A stretch of 64,000 bases of DNA from Bhargavaea beijingensis (GTDB lineage: Bacteria; Bacillota; Bacilli; Bacillales_A; Planococcaceae): assembly GCF_900101985.1 (NCBI RefSeq), contig NZ_FNAR01000002.1, positions 241,509 through 305,508 on the forward strand. Reading direction: 5' to 3'. Below, in pieces: positions 52,324 through 60,659 of the stretch. The translations under genes were made by a program, and so were the position numbers. The notes under the pieces were generated by a model that had not been told where the DNA came from, did not search any database, and was given only the letters and a program-made list of their open reading frames with translations. Every line of letters starts with the position of its first letter. Positions within the stretch are counted from its first letter, which is position 1.

Positions 52324-53250
52324 TCACCGGTAAATGACCGGTGGTGTGCTTTCCTTCAGTTCGGCAATCACTTCTTCGGTGACTTCCAGGAACCGCTTGC
52401 CCGCTTCCTGTTTGGCGCCGTTTTTTAGGGTCACCAAGTTTAGCTTTGAACTGACGGTCGGGCTGTCGATCCGCGCCAGCGGGGGGAGGTCGAGGCCATG
52501 GATGTGGAGCAGGAGGGCGGGGACGAAAGCGACGCCCAGGCCTTTTTTGACCATTTCAAGCATTGGAAGGGTTTCGGCCCCCCAATAGAGGATGGATGGT
52601 TCGAACCCCTGCTCGCTGCATTCCTCTAAGATATAGTCTGCGATTCCGAGTCCGATTGACGTATAAGGCATGAGGAAATCGTCGTGCCGCAAGTCGTCCA
52701 GGGTGACCTTGTCCCTGTCGCTGAGCGGGTGGCCGGGCGGAAGGGCTGCATAGACCGGACCGGTCAGAAGGGCGGTCAGGTTCAGGTCAGCTTTGTCGAA
52801 TGTATTGCCGATCAGCCCGATGTCCATCCGGTGCTGCCTGAGCTGGTCTAGGATATAGGCGGTGTTCCCTTCCATCACCCGTACCGTAATTTGATAATCC
52901 TGCTCCTGCAGCCGTTTTACGACTTCCGGGATGATGGTCAGGTTAGCTATAGTCGAGCAGCCGACGGTCACTTCTCCTCGTATGCCCAATCCCCGCTCCC
53001 TCATCTCTGTCCGAAGGGAATCCGCCGAAAAGAGAAGCTCTTTGCTGCGCTTGTAGAAGTATTGGCCGGTCTCGTTCAAAAACAGGCGGTTTCCTTGTCT
53101 TGTGAACAGTGGGGTCCCAAGTTCTTCTTCCAGCTTTCGGATCGCGATGCTGAGGGGCGGTTGGGTCATATTCAGCGATGCTGCTGCTCTGGAAACCGAA
53201 CCTTCCTCGACAACGCGGATAAAATAACGAACTTTTTCCAAGTCCATCAT
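52324..53250 (-). CDS. LysR-family transcriptional regulator
   Basis: A 308-residue LysR regulator from the ATG at 53250, just after a G-run Shine-Dalgarno; the next codon is also ATG. The HTH is at residues 1-60 (VRYFIRVVEEGSVSRAAASLNMTQPPLSIAIRKLEEELGTPLF). The effector domain (about 90-290) has a typical layout (TVGCSTIANLTIIPEVVKRLQ). It is divergent from the opine-dehydrogenase gene, which it probably controls together with the following transporters. The effector is unknown. Confidence 0.9.
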   Translation of the reverse strand: MMDLEKVRYFIRVVEEGSVSRAAASLNMTQPPLSIAIRKLEEELGTPLFTRQGNRLFLNETGQYFYKRSKELLFSADSLRTEMRERGLGIRGEVTVGCSTIANLTIIPEVVKRLQEQDYQITVRVMEGNTAYILDQLRQHRMDIGLIGNTFDKADLNLTALLTGPVYAALPPGHPLSDRDKVTLDDLRHDDFLMPYTSIGLGIADYILEECSEQGFEPSILYWGAETLPMLEMVKKGLGVAFVPALLLHIHGLDLPPLARIDSPTVSSKLNLVTLKNGAKQEAGKRFLEVTEEVIAELKESTPPVIYR

Positions 53251-53266
53251 CCAGCCCCCCCTTCCA

Positions 53267-53281
53267 TATACAAAATGTATA
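53267..53281. promoter_or_regulatory. palindromic LysR-type operator candidate
   Basis: TATACA-AAA-TGTATA is a perfect palindrome in the divergent region, 17 bases before the lysR start and about 90 before the opine-dehydrogenase start. ATAC...GTAT fits the LysR box pattern. Confidence 0.6.
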
Positions 53282-53302
53282 GCCACTAGTTTAATTATAT
53301 AT

Positions 53303-53329
53303 TTTACATGTTATCCAAGCTCCTATAAT
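53303..53329 (+). promoter_or_regulatory. candidate promoter of the opine-dehydrogenase operon
   Basis: TTTACA (53303-53308) and TATAAT (53324-53329) with a 15-base spacer. The short spacer would suit activator dependence. Confidence 0.5.
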
Positions 53330-53373
53330 ATTAAGAAAAATTGTTCAAGTCAAATTAATAAGGGGCGTTCAGG

Positions 53374-54468
53374 ATGAATGTGAAAACGGTTGCGATTTTG
53401 GGAGCGGGCAACGGGGGCATTACCGCAGCGGGGGATTTGGCAGGCAGGGGCTTTGATGTCAGGTTGTATGAAACGCCTTCATTCGCCGCTAATCTGGAAG
53501 GGATTTTAGAAAAAGGCGGCGTCCTTCTAAAGACACCTGAGGGAGAGTCGTTCCATCCGATTCCTGTCGTGACGACCAATCTGGAAGAGGCGGTAACCGG
53601 AGCGGAGGTCGTCATGCTGACGGTTCCGGGGTTTGCGATTGAGTCGTTCGCCGAACTGCTGGCCCCGTTATTGACCGGGGAGCAGGTTGTGTTTCTGAAT
53701 GGGGCGGCAGCGATGGGCTGTGTCCGATTCGTCAAACGCGCACGGGAAATGGGGATTGATACCCCTTTGAAGATCGCCGAGACGAACTCTCTTACATACG
53801 GAACCCGGGCATTTCCTGAGGAAGCAATCGCAGAGATGTCACTCCGGGTTAAAAAGCTCTTCTTTTCTGCTTATCCGGCAGAGGACACAGGCGCGTTGCT
53901 CGATATCTGTGCCCAACTGTATGACTGCTTGGTCCCTGCGGACAATATCTGGCAGACCACGTTGGAGAACGGGAACCCGGAAGTCCACCCCGGTCCAAGC
54001 CTATTGAATGCCGGACGGATCGACTTTTCGGGGGGAGAGTTCTGGCTTTACCGTGAAGGCATCACAGAGCATACGGTAAACGTGCTCCGCGCCATCGAAC
54101 AGGAGCGGCTGGCCCTCGGAAAAGCGTTCGGGCTCCGGGTTGAAGGCGCAGTGGAAGCCAGGTACAACCGGGGCTACTTTGATAATGACCAGGAAGACTT
54201 GCAGACACTCTTTAACAAAAGTGAAGTGTTCACACAGATCAAAGGTCCTGTCAGTGTCCAAGGCCGGTACTTTACTGAGGACATTTCGAGCGGCCTGGTG
54301 CTGTGGTCGGATCTCGGTAAGGCGGCAGGCGTCCCGACTCCGAATATCGATGCTGTCATCACATTAGGCGGAACGTTGCTGAAACGCAATTTCTACGAAG
54401 AAGGGCTCACGCTTAAAAAGCTCGGGTTTGACGGACTCACAGTCAACGAGATGATTTCGGCGGTTTAA
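53374..54468 (+). CDS. opine (octopine/nopaline) dehydrogenase family protein
   Basis: A 364-residue NAD(P)-dependent enzyme. VAILGAGNGGITAAGDLAGRG is the Rossmann motif (near residue 8). The C-terminal opine-dehydrogenase domain contains NPEVHPGPSLLNAG near residue 208, with the conserved catalytic His and the Asn after it. The family joins an amino acid with a 2-oxo acid reductively, or splits opines oxidatively. The context here, with transporters of the NhaC and AEC types and a LysR regulator, suggests catabolism or use of an N-(carboxyalkyl)amino acid. The substrate is unknown. Confidence 0.85.
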   Translation: MNVKTVAILGAGNGGITAAGDLAGRGFDVRLYETPSFAANLEGILEKGGVLLKTPEGESFHPIPVVTTNLEEAVTGAEVVMLTVPGFAIESFAELLAPLLTGEQVVFLNGAAAMGCVRFVKRAREMGIDTPLKIAETNSLTYGTRAFPEEAIAEMSLRVKKLFFSAYPAEDTGALLDICAQLYDCLVPADNIWQTTLENGNPEVHPGPSLLNAGRIDFSGGEFWLYREGITEHTVNVLRAIEQERLALGKAFGLRVEGAVEARYNRGYFDNDQEDLQTLFNKSEVFTQIKGPVSVQGRYFTEDISSGLVLWSDLGKAAGVPTPNIDAVITLGGTLLKRNFYEEGLTLKKLGFDGLTVNEMISAV

Positions 54469-54484
54469 GAGAGGGGAGTGGGGA

Positions 54485-55966
54485 ATGATGCGTACAAAAC
54501 GCAGACCGACCATTTGGGAAGCGGTTTCCTGTTTGCTCGTGATGGGGGTTGTCATTGGCGTAGGGTTTGGTGTCTTTGGCATCGGCATCCAGATTTTGCT
54601 TTTGGTTTCTGCGGCCTATGCGGCGTTTATCGGCTGGAGGGTGGGGCTCAGCTGGGATGAGATGGAGCGGGGAATTGCTGTCCGGCTCGGCAATGTGATG
54701 CCTGCGGTCTTCATACTCTTTGCAGTCGGGATTGTCATCGGCAGCTGGATTTTCGCGGGAACCGTGCCGATGCTGATCTACTTTGGCCTGAAGGTCATCA
54801 ATCCAGCGTATTTCCTGGTGACCGCGTTCATCATTGTAGCGGTCGTCTCAACGGCTACCGGGACAGCATGGGGGTCGACAGCCACGGCAGGCGTTGCGCT
54901 GATGGGGGTTGCAGCCCAGCTTGATATCCCGCTCGGCATGGCGGCCGGGGCCGTGATTGCCGGCGGAGTATTCGGTGATAAAATGTCCCCTTTGTCGGAC
55001 ACGACCAATCTGGCGCCGCTTGTGTGTCGTGTGAACTTGTTTGACCATATCCGTCATATGTTCTACACGACGATTCCGGCGTCACTCGTGGGGATCATCG
55101 TCTATCTGGTGGTGGGAATGAAGTTGTACGGCGGACAAGAGGCCGATGCATCAGCAGTGCAGGCTATTTTGGTCCAGCTGGACAGTATCTTTGATTGGAA
55201 TCTCTTCATGTGTCTGCCGTTCATCATCATCATCTGGGGAGCACTGAAACGGAAACCGACCGTACCGATCATGCTGCTTTCGGCAGTTGTGGCGGTCATC
55301 GTCGGAGTGTTTTCGAACGGATTCAGCCTTGTGGACGGCATGCAGTCCATGGTGAATGGGTTTACATTGTCGATGGTCCAGGCGTCAGGCTTCGATCCGG
55401 CAACCATTTCTGATACGGTGACCAACCTACTCGTCCGCGGCGGCATTTTCTCCATGACCACGATTGCCGTCACCATCATATGCGGCTATACGTTCGCCGG
55501 TATTATGGAGGTGTCCGGTTGCCTCGATGTGATTCTTGAGGCGTTCTTGGGCAAGGTCGAAAAAACGTGGCAACTGATCGGCGCAACCATTGCGGGCAGC
55601 CTTGCACTCGTATTCACTGCCGGTGTCGCATCCATATCGATCATCATGATCGGCACCCTGTTCAAGGATGCGTATACAAAGATGGGGCTCAGCAGGTTGA
55701 ACCTATCCAGGACATTGGAAGACTCGGGCACGATGATTTTGCCATTTGTGCCTTGGGGCGTCTCCGGAATCTTCTATCTTGAAGTGCTCGGTGTCGGGCC
55801 GGGCGACTACTGGATGTGGGCGATCTCCTGCTACTTGTGCATTGTCTTTGCCATGCTGCTGGCATTCACCGGAATCGGCATCAAAAAAGCGGGTGCAGAA
55901 GAGCAGACGGGGCTGGAAGAGAACCCAGGGGGATCCGTGAACCTCGCCGTTCAAAAGTCGGTCTGA
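54485..55966 (+). CDS. nhaC: NhaC-family Na+/H+ antiporter-type transporter
   Basis: A 493-residue membrane protein with about 11-12 segments and the NhaC signature around TGTAWGSTATAGVALMGVAAQLDIPLGMAAGAVIAGGVFGDKMSPLSDTTNLAP. NhaC proteins exchange Na+ for H+, and some members exchange malate/lactate or other organic anions. Linked to an opine dehydrogenase 16 bases upstream, substrate uptake or counter-exchange is plausible (inference). The start is the ATG at 54485, with 54488 possible. Confidence 0.88.
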   Translation: MMRTKRRPTIWEAVSCLLVMGVVIGVGFGVFGIGIQILLLVSAAYAAFIGWRVGLSWDEMERGIAVRLGNVMPAVFILFAVGIVIGSWIFAGTVPMLIYFGLKVINPAYFLVTAFIIVAVVSTATGTAWGSTATAGVALMGVAAQLDIPLGMAAGAVIAGGVFGDKMSPLSDTTNLAPLVCRVNLFDHIRHMFYTTIPASLVGIIVYLVVGMKLYGGQEADASAVQAILVQLDSIFDWNLFMCLPFIIIIWGALKRKPTVPIMLLSAVVAVIVGVFSNGFSLVDGMQSMVNGFTLSMVQASGFDPATISDTVTNLLVRGGIFSMTTIAVTIICGYTFAGIMEVSGCLDVILEAFLGKVEKTWQLIGATIAGSLALVFTAGVASISIIMIGTLFKDAYTKMGLSRLNLSRTLEDSGTMILPFVPWGVSGIFYLEVLGVGPGDYWMWAISCYLCIVFAMLLAFTGIGIKKAGAEEQTGLEENPGGSVNLAVQKSV

Positions 55967-55989
55967 CCTTTGCCTGCATGATAAATCCG

Positions 55990-56012
55990 GCACCGCGCAT
56001 CATTCGCGGTGC
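55990..56012 (+). promoter_or_regulatory. intercistronic hairpin
   Basis: GCACCGCG (55990-55997) pairs with CGCGGTGC (56005-56012). No T-run follows, so it may limit or stabilise mRNA between nhaC and the AEC gene rather than end transcription. Confidence 0.5.
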
Positions 56013-56035
56013 TTGATGATGAGGAGGAATGCAAG

Positions 56036-56992
56036 GTGACCATGAGCCTCGTCTTCCACTCAATTGGCGTCATCACCTTAATGATCGGAATCGGAGTGAT
56101 TCTGAGCAGGACGTTTAACTTTAATGAAGACACGAGGAATGCTTTCATCAGCTTGATCACGAATGTCGGCATGCCCTGTATCATCCTGTCGAGCATTTTT
56201 CAGGTGGACATTGAAGGGGAACTGTTCGGGAAAATCATTTTCGTATTTCTGGTATCGATCGCGATCAACCTGGCGGGCATCGGGCTGGGTTATCTGTTCG
56301 CCATCCTTTTTCATAAAAAGTTGGACCGGGCAAGGGAATTGGCCATTTTGTCGGGTCTCGGCAATACCGGTTTTATCGGCATACCGTTGTGTGCAGTGCT
56401 GCTTGGGCCTGAAGGGGCGCTGTACGCAGCCATGTTTGATGCGGGTGTCGATTTCACCATCTGGACGGTCGGTGCCTTATTGCTGCAGAAGGAAAAGCAG
56501 GTTGGCCTCGGCATGCTCCGGACGATGCTGAACGTTCCGATCTTGAGCATCGTCATCGGGCTGACCCTCGCTTTCTTTAATCTCCGGCCGCCTTTTCTGC
56601 TCACAGATCTGTTCGACCGGCTCGCGGCCATTGCCGCGCCGCTCGCCATGTTTTACATCGGCATCATGATCATGAGTCTGTTTCAACAGCGGTCTGCCGG
56701 CCGGCTTGCCGGATCCCGGAATACGCTCTGGTTGCCGGTGACCGTCAAGCTTGTGTTGTTGCCTGTGTTTGCCGTCTTGATCGGTATCGGATTATCCGTG
56801 GACCGCTTGGTTTTACAGACACTGCTCATACAGTCTGCCATGCCCACGTTGACCCTTTCGTCGATTTTGTTTGCCAAGTATTCAGCGGACGAAGAGATGG
56901 GGGCGTTTGTAACCATTTGCTCGACGGCCGCTGCGCTACTGACCATTCCGGGCATGATTTACCTGATGAATCTCTGGCTGGCTGGGGGATGA
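56036..56992 (+). CDS. AEC (auxin efflux carrier) family transporter
   Basis: A 318-residue protein from the GTG at 56036, 8 bases after AGGAGG (an ATG at 56042 is less well spaced). It has about ten membrane segments in two five-helix halves. Features such as NVGMPCIILSSIF, LSGLGNTGFIGIPLCAVLLGPEG and QSAMPTLTLSSILFAKYSADEE are usual in AEC family members (MleP, YwkB). Bacterial members carry malate or related organic acids. It ends the LysR-linked operon. Confidence 0.85.
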   Translation: MTMSLVFHSIGVITLMIGIGVILSRTFNFNEDTRNAFISLITNVGMPCIILSSIFQVDIEGELFGKIIFVFLVSIAINLAGIGLGYLFAILFHKKLDRARELAILSGLGNTGFIGIPLCAVLLGPEGALYAAMFDAGVDFTIWTVGALLLQKEKQVGLGMLRTMLNVPILSIVIGLTLAFFNLRPPFLLTDLFDRLAAIAAPLAMFYIGIMIMSLFQQRSAGRLAGSRNTLWLPVTVKLVLLPVFAVLIGIGLSVDRLVLQTLLIQSAMPTLTLSSILFAKYSADEEMGAFVTICSTAAALLTIPGMIYLMNLWLAGG

Positions 56993-57050
56993 TCGCCCCC
57001 TTGCTGTTTTATTCTCAAACATGCAGACCGGCATTCAAGCCCATGAATTC

Positions 57051-57095
57051 AATCACCCCTGTGCAGCCGGAAGGCCGCACAGGGGTGATTTCTAT
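57051..57095. terminator. bidirectional terminator between convergent genes
   Basis: AATCACCCCTGTGC (57051-57064) pairs perfectly with GCACAGGGGTGATT (57077-57090), followed by TCTATTC; the minus strand also leads into T-rich sequence. It serves the AEC and brnQ genes. Confidence 0.85.
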
Positions 57096-57102
57096 TCTGA
57101 GT

Positions 57103-58464
57103 TCAATTCACTGGGATCTTTTCTGAAGCCGACGTAATCATCGCCTCCTGCTCGTTACGGCTTTTGGAGATCGCGATGCCGATGACGAAGCCGATGGCTC
57201 CGGTCACGATCCAGCCTGCGCCGTTCTGGAAGAGGGGGATGAAGCCGAAGACGTTGTTGATGGCTTCGGGTGCGACGTTGGCGTCTTTGAGGGCGTCCAG
57301 GATGGCGATGAATCCGACGCCGACCATCGTGCTGACGTAGACGGAGCGGCGGCCTTTGAACCAGTTGTTCATGAAGATCAGGGCGATCAGGGCGATGGCC
57401 AGCGGGTAGAGCAGCAGCAAAATCGGAGAAGCGAGTTCCAGGATTTTTGTTAATCCGAAGTTGGTGATGGTCAGGCCGACTGCGGCGAAGATGAGCAGCC
57501 ACTTTTTATAAGACACCGAAGGCACGATTCGTTCAAAGTACTCGGCCACCGCTGACAGGCAGGCCACGTTCGTCGTGATGCCTGTGAGAAAGATGACGGT
57601 GCCGATGATGAAGATGCCGACTTGTCCGAAGAGGGCGACCGCGCTTTGCGCCAGCACTTCGCCGCCGTTTTCCTTGGCTCCGATCTGATCCAGGCTGGTC
57701 GCCCCGATCCATGCCATGGACACTTGCAGGATGACCAGGCCGATGACGGTGATGAGTCCCGCCTTGATGAACACCCTGGTCACTTCCTTGTTGGATCGTA
57801 TGCCAAGCGCGGCGATTGACTTGATGAAGATCCCGCCGAAGACAAAGGCGGCCAGGACGTCCATTGTATAGTAGCCCTGTGTAAACCCTTTCAGAAATGC
57901 GCCGCTTGCGGTCGCATAATCCCCGGTCGGTGTTCCGAATCCGCCCATCGGGGTGATGATGGATTTGACGATCAAGAGTAGTAGCAAAATACCGAAAATT
58001 GGTGTGATGATTTTCCCGAGACGGTCGACAAACTTGGTGGTGTTCCAAGAAAGAATGACGGTCAGCACAATGAACACGAGCGAGAATCCGAACAGGATCA
58101 GCCCGGCGTTCACTGTATCCGGAAGCAGCGGGAAAATGGAGATTTCATATACGACGGAAGTGGTCCGCGGAATGACATAAATCGGTCCCAATGTCAGGAA
58201 CAGAAGGACGGAGAAAATCACTGCAAAGACGGGGTGGACCCGCTCTGCCAATTTCTCCACCGTCCCGCCGCCACGTGTCAGCCCTATGATGGCCAGCAGC
58301 ACCAGCCCTACACCTGTCAGTAAGAAACCGCCCATGGCGATCCAGGTGTTCGTGCCTGCCTGCTGGCCAACCATAGGGGCAAAGATGACATTGCCGGCGC
58401 CGAGAAACATGGCAAACAGCATGAAACCGATGGCGATGATTTGGCCTGTTTTCACTTGTTGCAT
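57103..58464 (-). CDS. brnQ: branched-chain amino acid (LIVCS) carrier, BrnQ family
   Basis: A 453-residue membrane protein with about 12 segments. The ATG at 58464 follows GGGGGAATAAAG. The N-terminus (IAIGFMLFAMFLGAGNVIFAPMVGQQAG) and GPIYVIPRTTSVVYEI are diagnostic for BrnQ. The family imports Leu, Ile and Val with Na+ or H+; some Bacillus members also affect proline uptake. It is the third gene of the racemase/proline-dehydrogenase operon, so a role in importing proline or a related amino acid is possible (inference). Confidence 0.9.
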   Translation of the reverse strand: MQQVKTGQIIAIGFMLFAMFLGAGNVIFAPMVGQQAGTNTWIAMGGFLLTGVGLVLLAIIGLTRGGGTVEKLAERVHPVFAVIFSVLLFLTLGPIYVIPRTTSVVYEISIFPLLPDTVNAGLILFGFSLVFIVLTVILSWNTTKFVDRLGKIITPIFGILLLLLIVKSIITPMGGFGTPTGDYATASGAFLKGFTQGYYTMDVLAAFVFGGIFIKSIAALGIRSNKEVTRVFIKAGLITVIGLVILQVSMAWIGATSLDQIGAKENGGEVLAQSAVALFGQVGIFIIGTVIFLTGITTNVACLSAVAEYFERIVPSVSYKKWLLIFAAVGLTITNFGLTKILELASPILLLLYPLAIALIALIFMNNWFKGRRSVYVSTMVGVGFIAILDALKDANVAPEAINNVFGFIPLFQNGAGWIVTGAIGFVIGIAISKSRNEQEAMITSASEKIPVN

Positions 58465-58507
58465 CTTTATTCCCCCCATAGTTGTCAGTTTACATGATTA
58501 AAACCGA

Positions 58508-59488
58508 TCAGCGTTTTGCTTTTTTTGTCATTCTGCCGAGCAGGAAAGCGCCGGCGCCGAGTCCGATCATCGTGTTCGTTTTCTTATTGAATGTCTGTTT
58601 CACAATGAGGTTCAGGTTCTGCGGGCGTTCCGCAAGGCGGCGCATAAAGTAGCCGTACCAATCGATGCCGAACGGGACGTAGGTGCAGAAGTTGTAGCCT
58701 TCTCTTGTAAGCTGCAGTTGCATGTCTTTCCGGAATCCGTAGAGCATCTGGAATTCGAACTTGTCATTCGAGATGCCGTGTTCTTTCACGAATTTTTTTA
58801 CGTGATTGATGACGTGATGGTCATGGGTGGCGATTGACGTGAACGCGCCGTTCAGCAAGTGGTATTCAATCAGCTTGATATAGTTCGCGTCGATGTCCTC
58901 TTTTGTCTGGTACGCCAAGTTTTCGGGTTCTTTGTATGCGCCTTTTACAATGCGGAGACGATAGTTCTTGTATTTCTGGATGTCCTCCTCCGCGCGGAAA
59001 AAGTACGCCTGGATGACGGTCCCGATGTTGTCGTAATCCTTATGTAGTTCCTCCAGAATATCGAATGACGGCTGCAGGTGGGCGTGGTCTTCCATATCGA
59101 AGTTGACGAAGATGCTGTGCTGATGGGCAACGGAGACGATTTCACGCAAATTCTCCAGGCAGAAGTCATAGTCGACGTCGAGCCCGAGCTGTGTCGGCTT
59201 CAGCGAAATGTGCGCATCCAGCTCATGTTCATGAATGGCTTCGATCACGGCGAGAATTTGTGTTTTTGCCTGCAGGGCTTCGTTTTTATCGAAGACGAAC
59301 TCACCCAGGTTATCGATGGTGGCGGAAATTCCGCTTGCATTCAGTTTGCGGATGCTTTGCACCATTTCCTCTACGGTTGTGCCGGCGACGACCGATTGCG
59401 CGCCGAGCTTGAGTCCCCATCGTTTGGCGGCGCCGTTCAGCATTCTGTTCTGGGATAGCATCATAAAGAAATCTTTTGTTACGTTCAT
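58508..59488 (-). CDS. putB: stand-alone proline dehydrogenase
   Basis: A 326-residue FAD enzyme of the Bacillus PutB/FadM type. Barrel landmarks are ISLKPTQLGLDVDYDFC, FVNFDMEDHAHLQP, IQAYFFRAEEDI, RLRIVKGAYKEPENLAYQTK, IATHDHHVINHV and FQMLYGFRKDMQ, then YVPFGIDWYGYFMRRLAERPQN. It oxidises L-proline to pyrroline-5-carboxylate and passes electrons to the membrane. No P5C dehydrogenase gene lies next to it. It sits between a racemase/epimerase and BrnQ with 28- and 43-base gaps. Confidence 0.93.
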   Translation of the reverse strand: MNVTKDFFMMLSQNRMLNGAAKRWGLKLGAQSVVAGTTVEEMVQSIRKLNASGISATIDNLGEFVFDKNEALQAKTQILAVIEAIHEHELDAHISLKPTQLGLDVDYDFCLENLREIVSVAHQHSIFVNFDMEDHAHLQPSFDILEELHKDYDNIGTVIQAYFFRAEEDIQKYKNYRLRIVKGAYKEPENLAYQTKEDIDANYIKLIEYHLLNGAFTSIATHDHHVINHVKKFVKEHGISNDKFEFQMLYGFRKDMQLQLTREGYNFCTYVPFGIDWYGYFMRRLAERPQNLNLIVKQTFNKKTNTMIGLGAGAFLLGRMTKKAKR

Positions 59489-59516
59489 TTTAATGACCTC
59501 CGATTCGTTTGTCCGA

Positions 59517-60500
59517 TTATTTTAATAAAAATCCTTCGCTGAATGGATCGGTTTCATCCAATGAGAACTGGTGCATGCCTGTCATCCAGGCGGAGCCGGT
59601 GATTTTCGGAATGATGGCCTCAAAGTCGCCGACGTTGGTTTTTCCGACGATCTCTCCTTTGAATTGGGAGCCGATGATGCTTTCCTGGATAATCTCCTCA
59701 TTCTCCTCCAGGTCCAGCGTGGCCAGTTTGGCGCAGGTGCCCGTTCCGCAAGGGGAGCGGTCCACTTGTCCGTCTCCGAAGATGACCGTGTTCCGGTAAT
59801 GGTTGCTGCTTTGCTTCAGACTGAATTCCACCAGATCCACTGTGTTGATCTCCGGGATTTCCGGGTGCATGATCTTCAACTTCTCATTGGCAGCCTGGCG
59901 GATGGCCATTCCAAGCTCTGTCAGCTTGTCCTGTTCATCAATGGTCAATTGCAGACCGAACCGGCTTGCGTCGACGATGGAGAAGAAACTTCCGCCGAAC
60001 GCGATGTCCATCGGAATGTCTCCGAACGGCTCCGTCGAGACGCTTACGTTTCTCAGATAGACAAACGACGGTACGTTGATGAAAGAGACTTCTTTCACCT
60101 TGCCGTTTTCATAGCGTACCTCGCACGTCACGGTTCCGGACGGCGTATCGAGCAGGAGCCTGTCCTTTTTTTCGATCAGCCCCTGGTCGATGGCAATTGT
60201 GACAGTGGCAATCGTACCGTGCCCGCACATGTTCAAGTAACCGCCGCTGTCCATGAAGATGACCCCGAGATCGCACGACTCTTCGCACGGCTCCGTTAAA
60301 ATCGCACCGAACATATTCAGATGGCCTCTCGGCTCATGCATCAGCAATTTCCGGACCGAGTCCAGATGGTCCTGCATATATTGTTTTTTCTGCATCATCG
60401 TGCGGCCCGGGATTTCGGGAAGGCCATCCACCACGATGCGGGCAGCTTCTCCCATTGTGTGAGCGTCAATTGTTCGGATAAAATCCTGAGCGACTACCAT
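59517..60500 (-). CDS. proline racemase / 4-hydroxyproline 2-epimerase family protein
   Basis: A 327-residue enzyme. Both catalytic cysteines are present: Cys92 in MCGHGTIA and Cys251 in DRSPCGTGTCA. That rules out the trans-3-hydroxyproline dehydratase branch, where one is Thr. GHGT in motif I is, to my memory, more usual for hydroxyproline epimerases; the proline dehydrogenase next door favours D-proline to L-proline conversion. Both readings remain open. It is first in the operon, with AAGGAGG before the ATG, and is preceded by a sigma-54 promoter. Confidence 0.85.
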   Translation of the reverse strand: MVVAQDFIRTIDAHTMGEAARIVVDGLPEIPGRTMMQKKQYMQDHLDSVRKLLMHEPRGHLNMFGAILTEPCEESCDLGVIFMDSGGYLNMCGHGTIATVTIAIDQGLIEKKDRLLLDTPSGTVTCEVRYENGKVKEVSFINVPSFVYLRNVSVSTEPFGDIPMDIAFGGSFFSIVDASRFGLQLTIDEQDKLTELGMAIRQAANEKLKIMHPEIPEINTVDLVEFSLKQSSNHYRNTVIFGDGQVDRSPCGTGTCAKLATLDLEENEEIIQESIIGSQFKGEIVGKTNVGDFEAIIPKITGSAWMTGMHQFSLDETDPFSEGFLLK

Positions 60501-60542
60501 GGTAAATCCTCCTTCATGAAAATCTTCCTTCAGAAATCCTTA

Positions 60543-60559
60543 TGCAAGAAGCATGCCAA
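60543..60559 (-). promoter_or_regulatory. sigma-54 (-24/-12) promoter of the racemase operon
   Basis: On the minus strand TTGGCATGCTTCTTGCA has GG and GC at the required 12-base spacing, near the TTGGCAC-N5-TTGC consensus. Transcription would begin about 30 bases before the ATG at 60500. A sigma-54 activator gene is divergent. Confidence 0.85.
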
Positions 60560-60611
60560 CTTTAAAAACGCGCTAAGGACGCCTTTCTGGAAATGCTGTA
60601 TGTACAGTGAA

Positions 60612-60627
60612 TTTACAATAGTGTAAA
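60612..60627. promoter_or_regulatory. inverted repeat, candidate activator site
   Basis: TTTACA-ATAG-TGTAAA is a perfect palindrome about 65 bases upstream of the sigma-54 promoter and just before the activator gene. It fits an enhancer site for the Fis-type HTH of that activator. Confidence 0.55.
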
Positions 60628-60659
60628 CTGTAAACGCTATCAGATAAGGAGTGAACACC

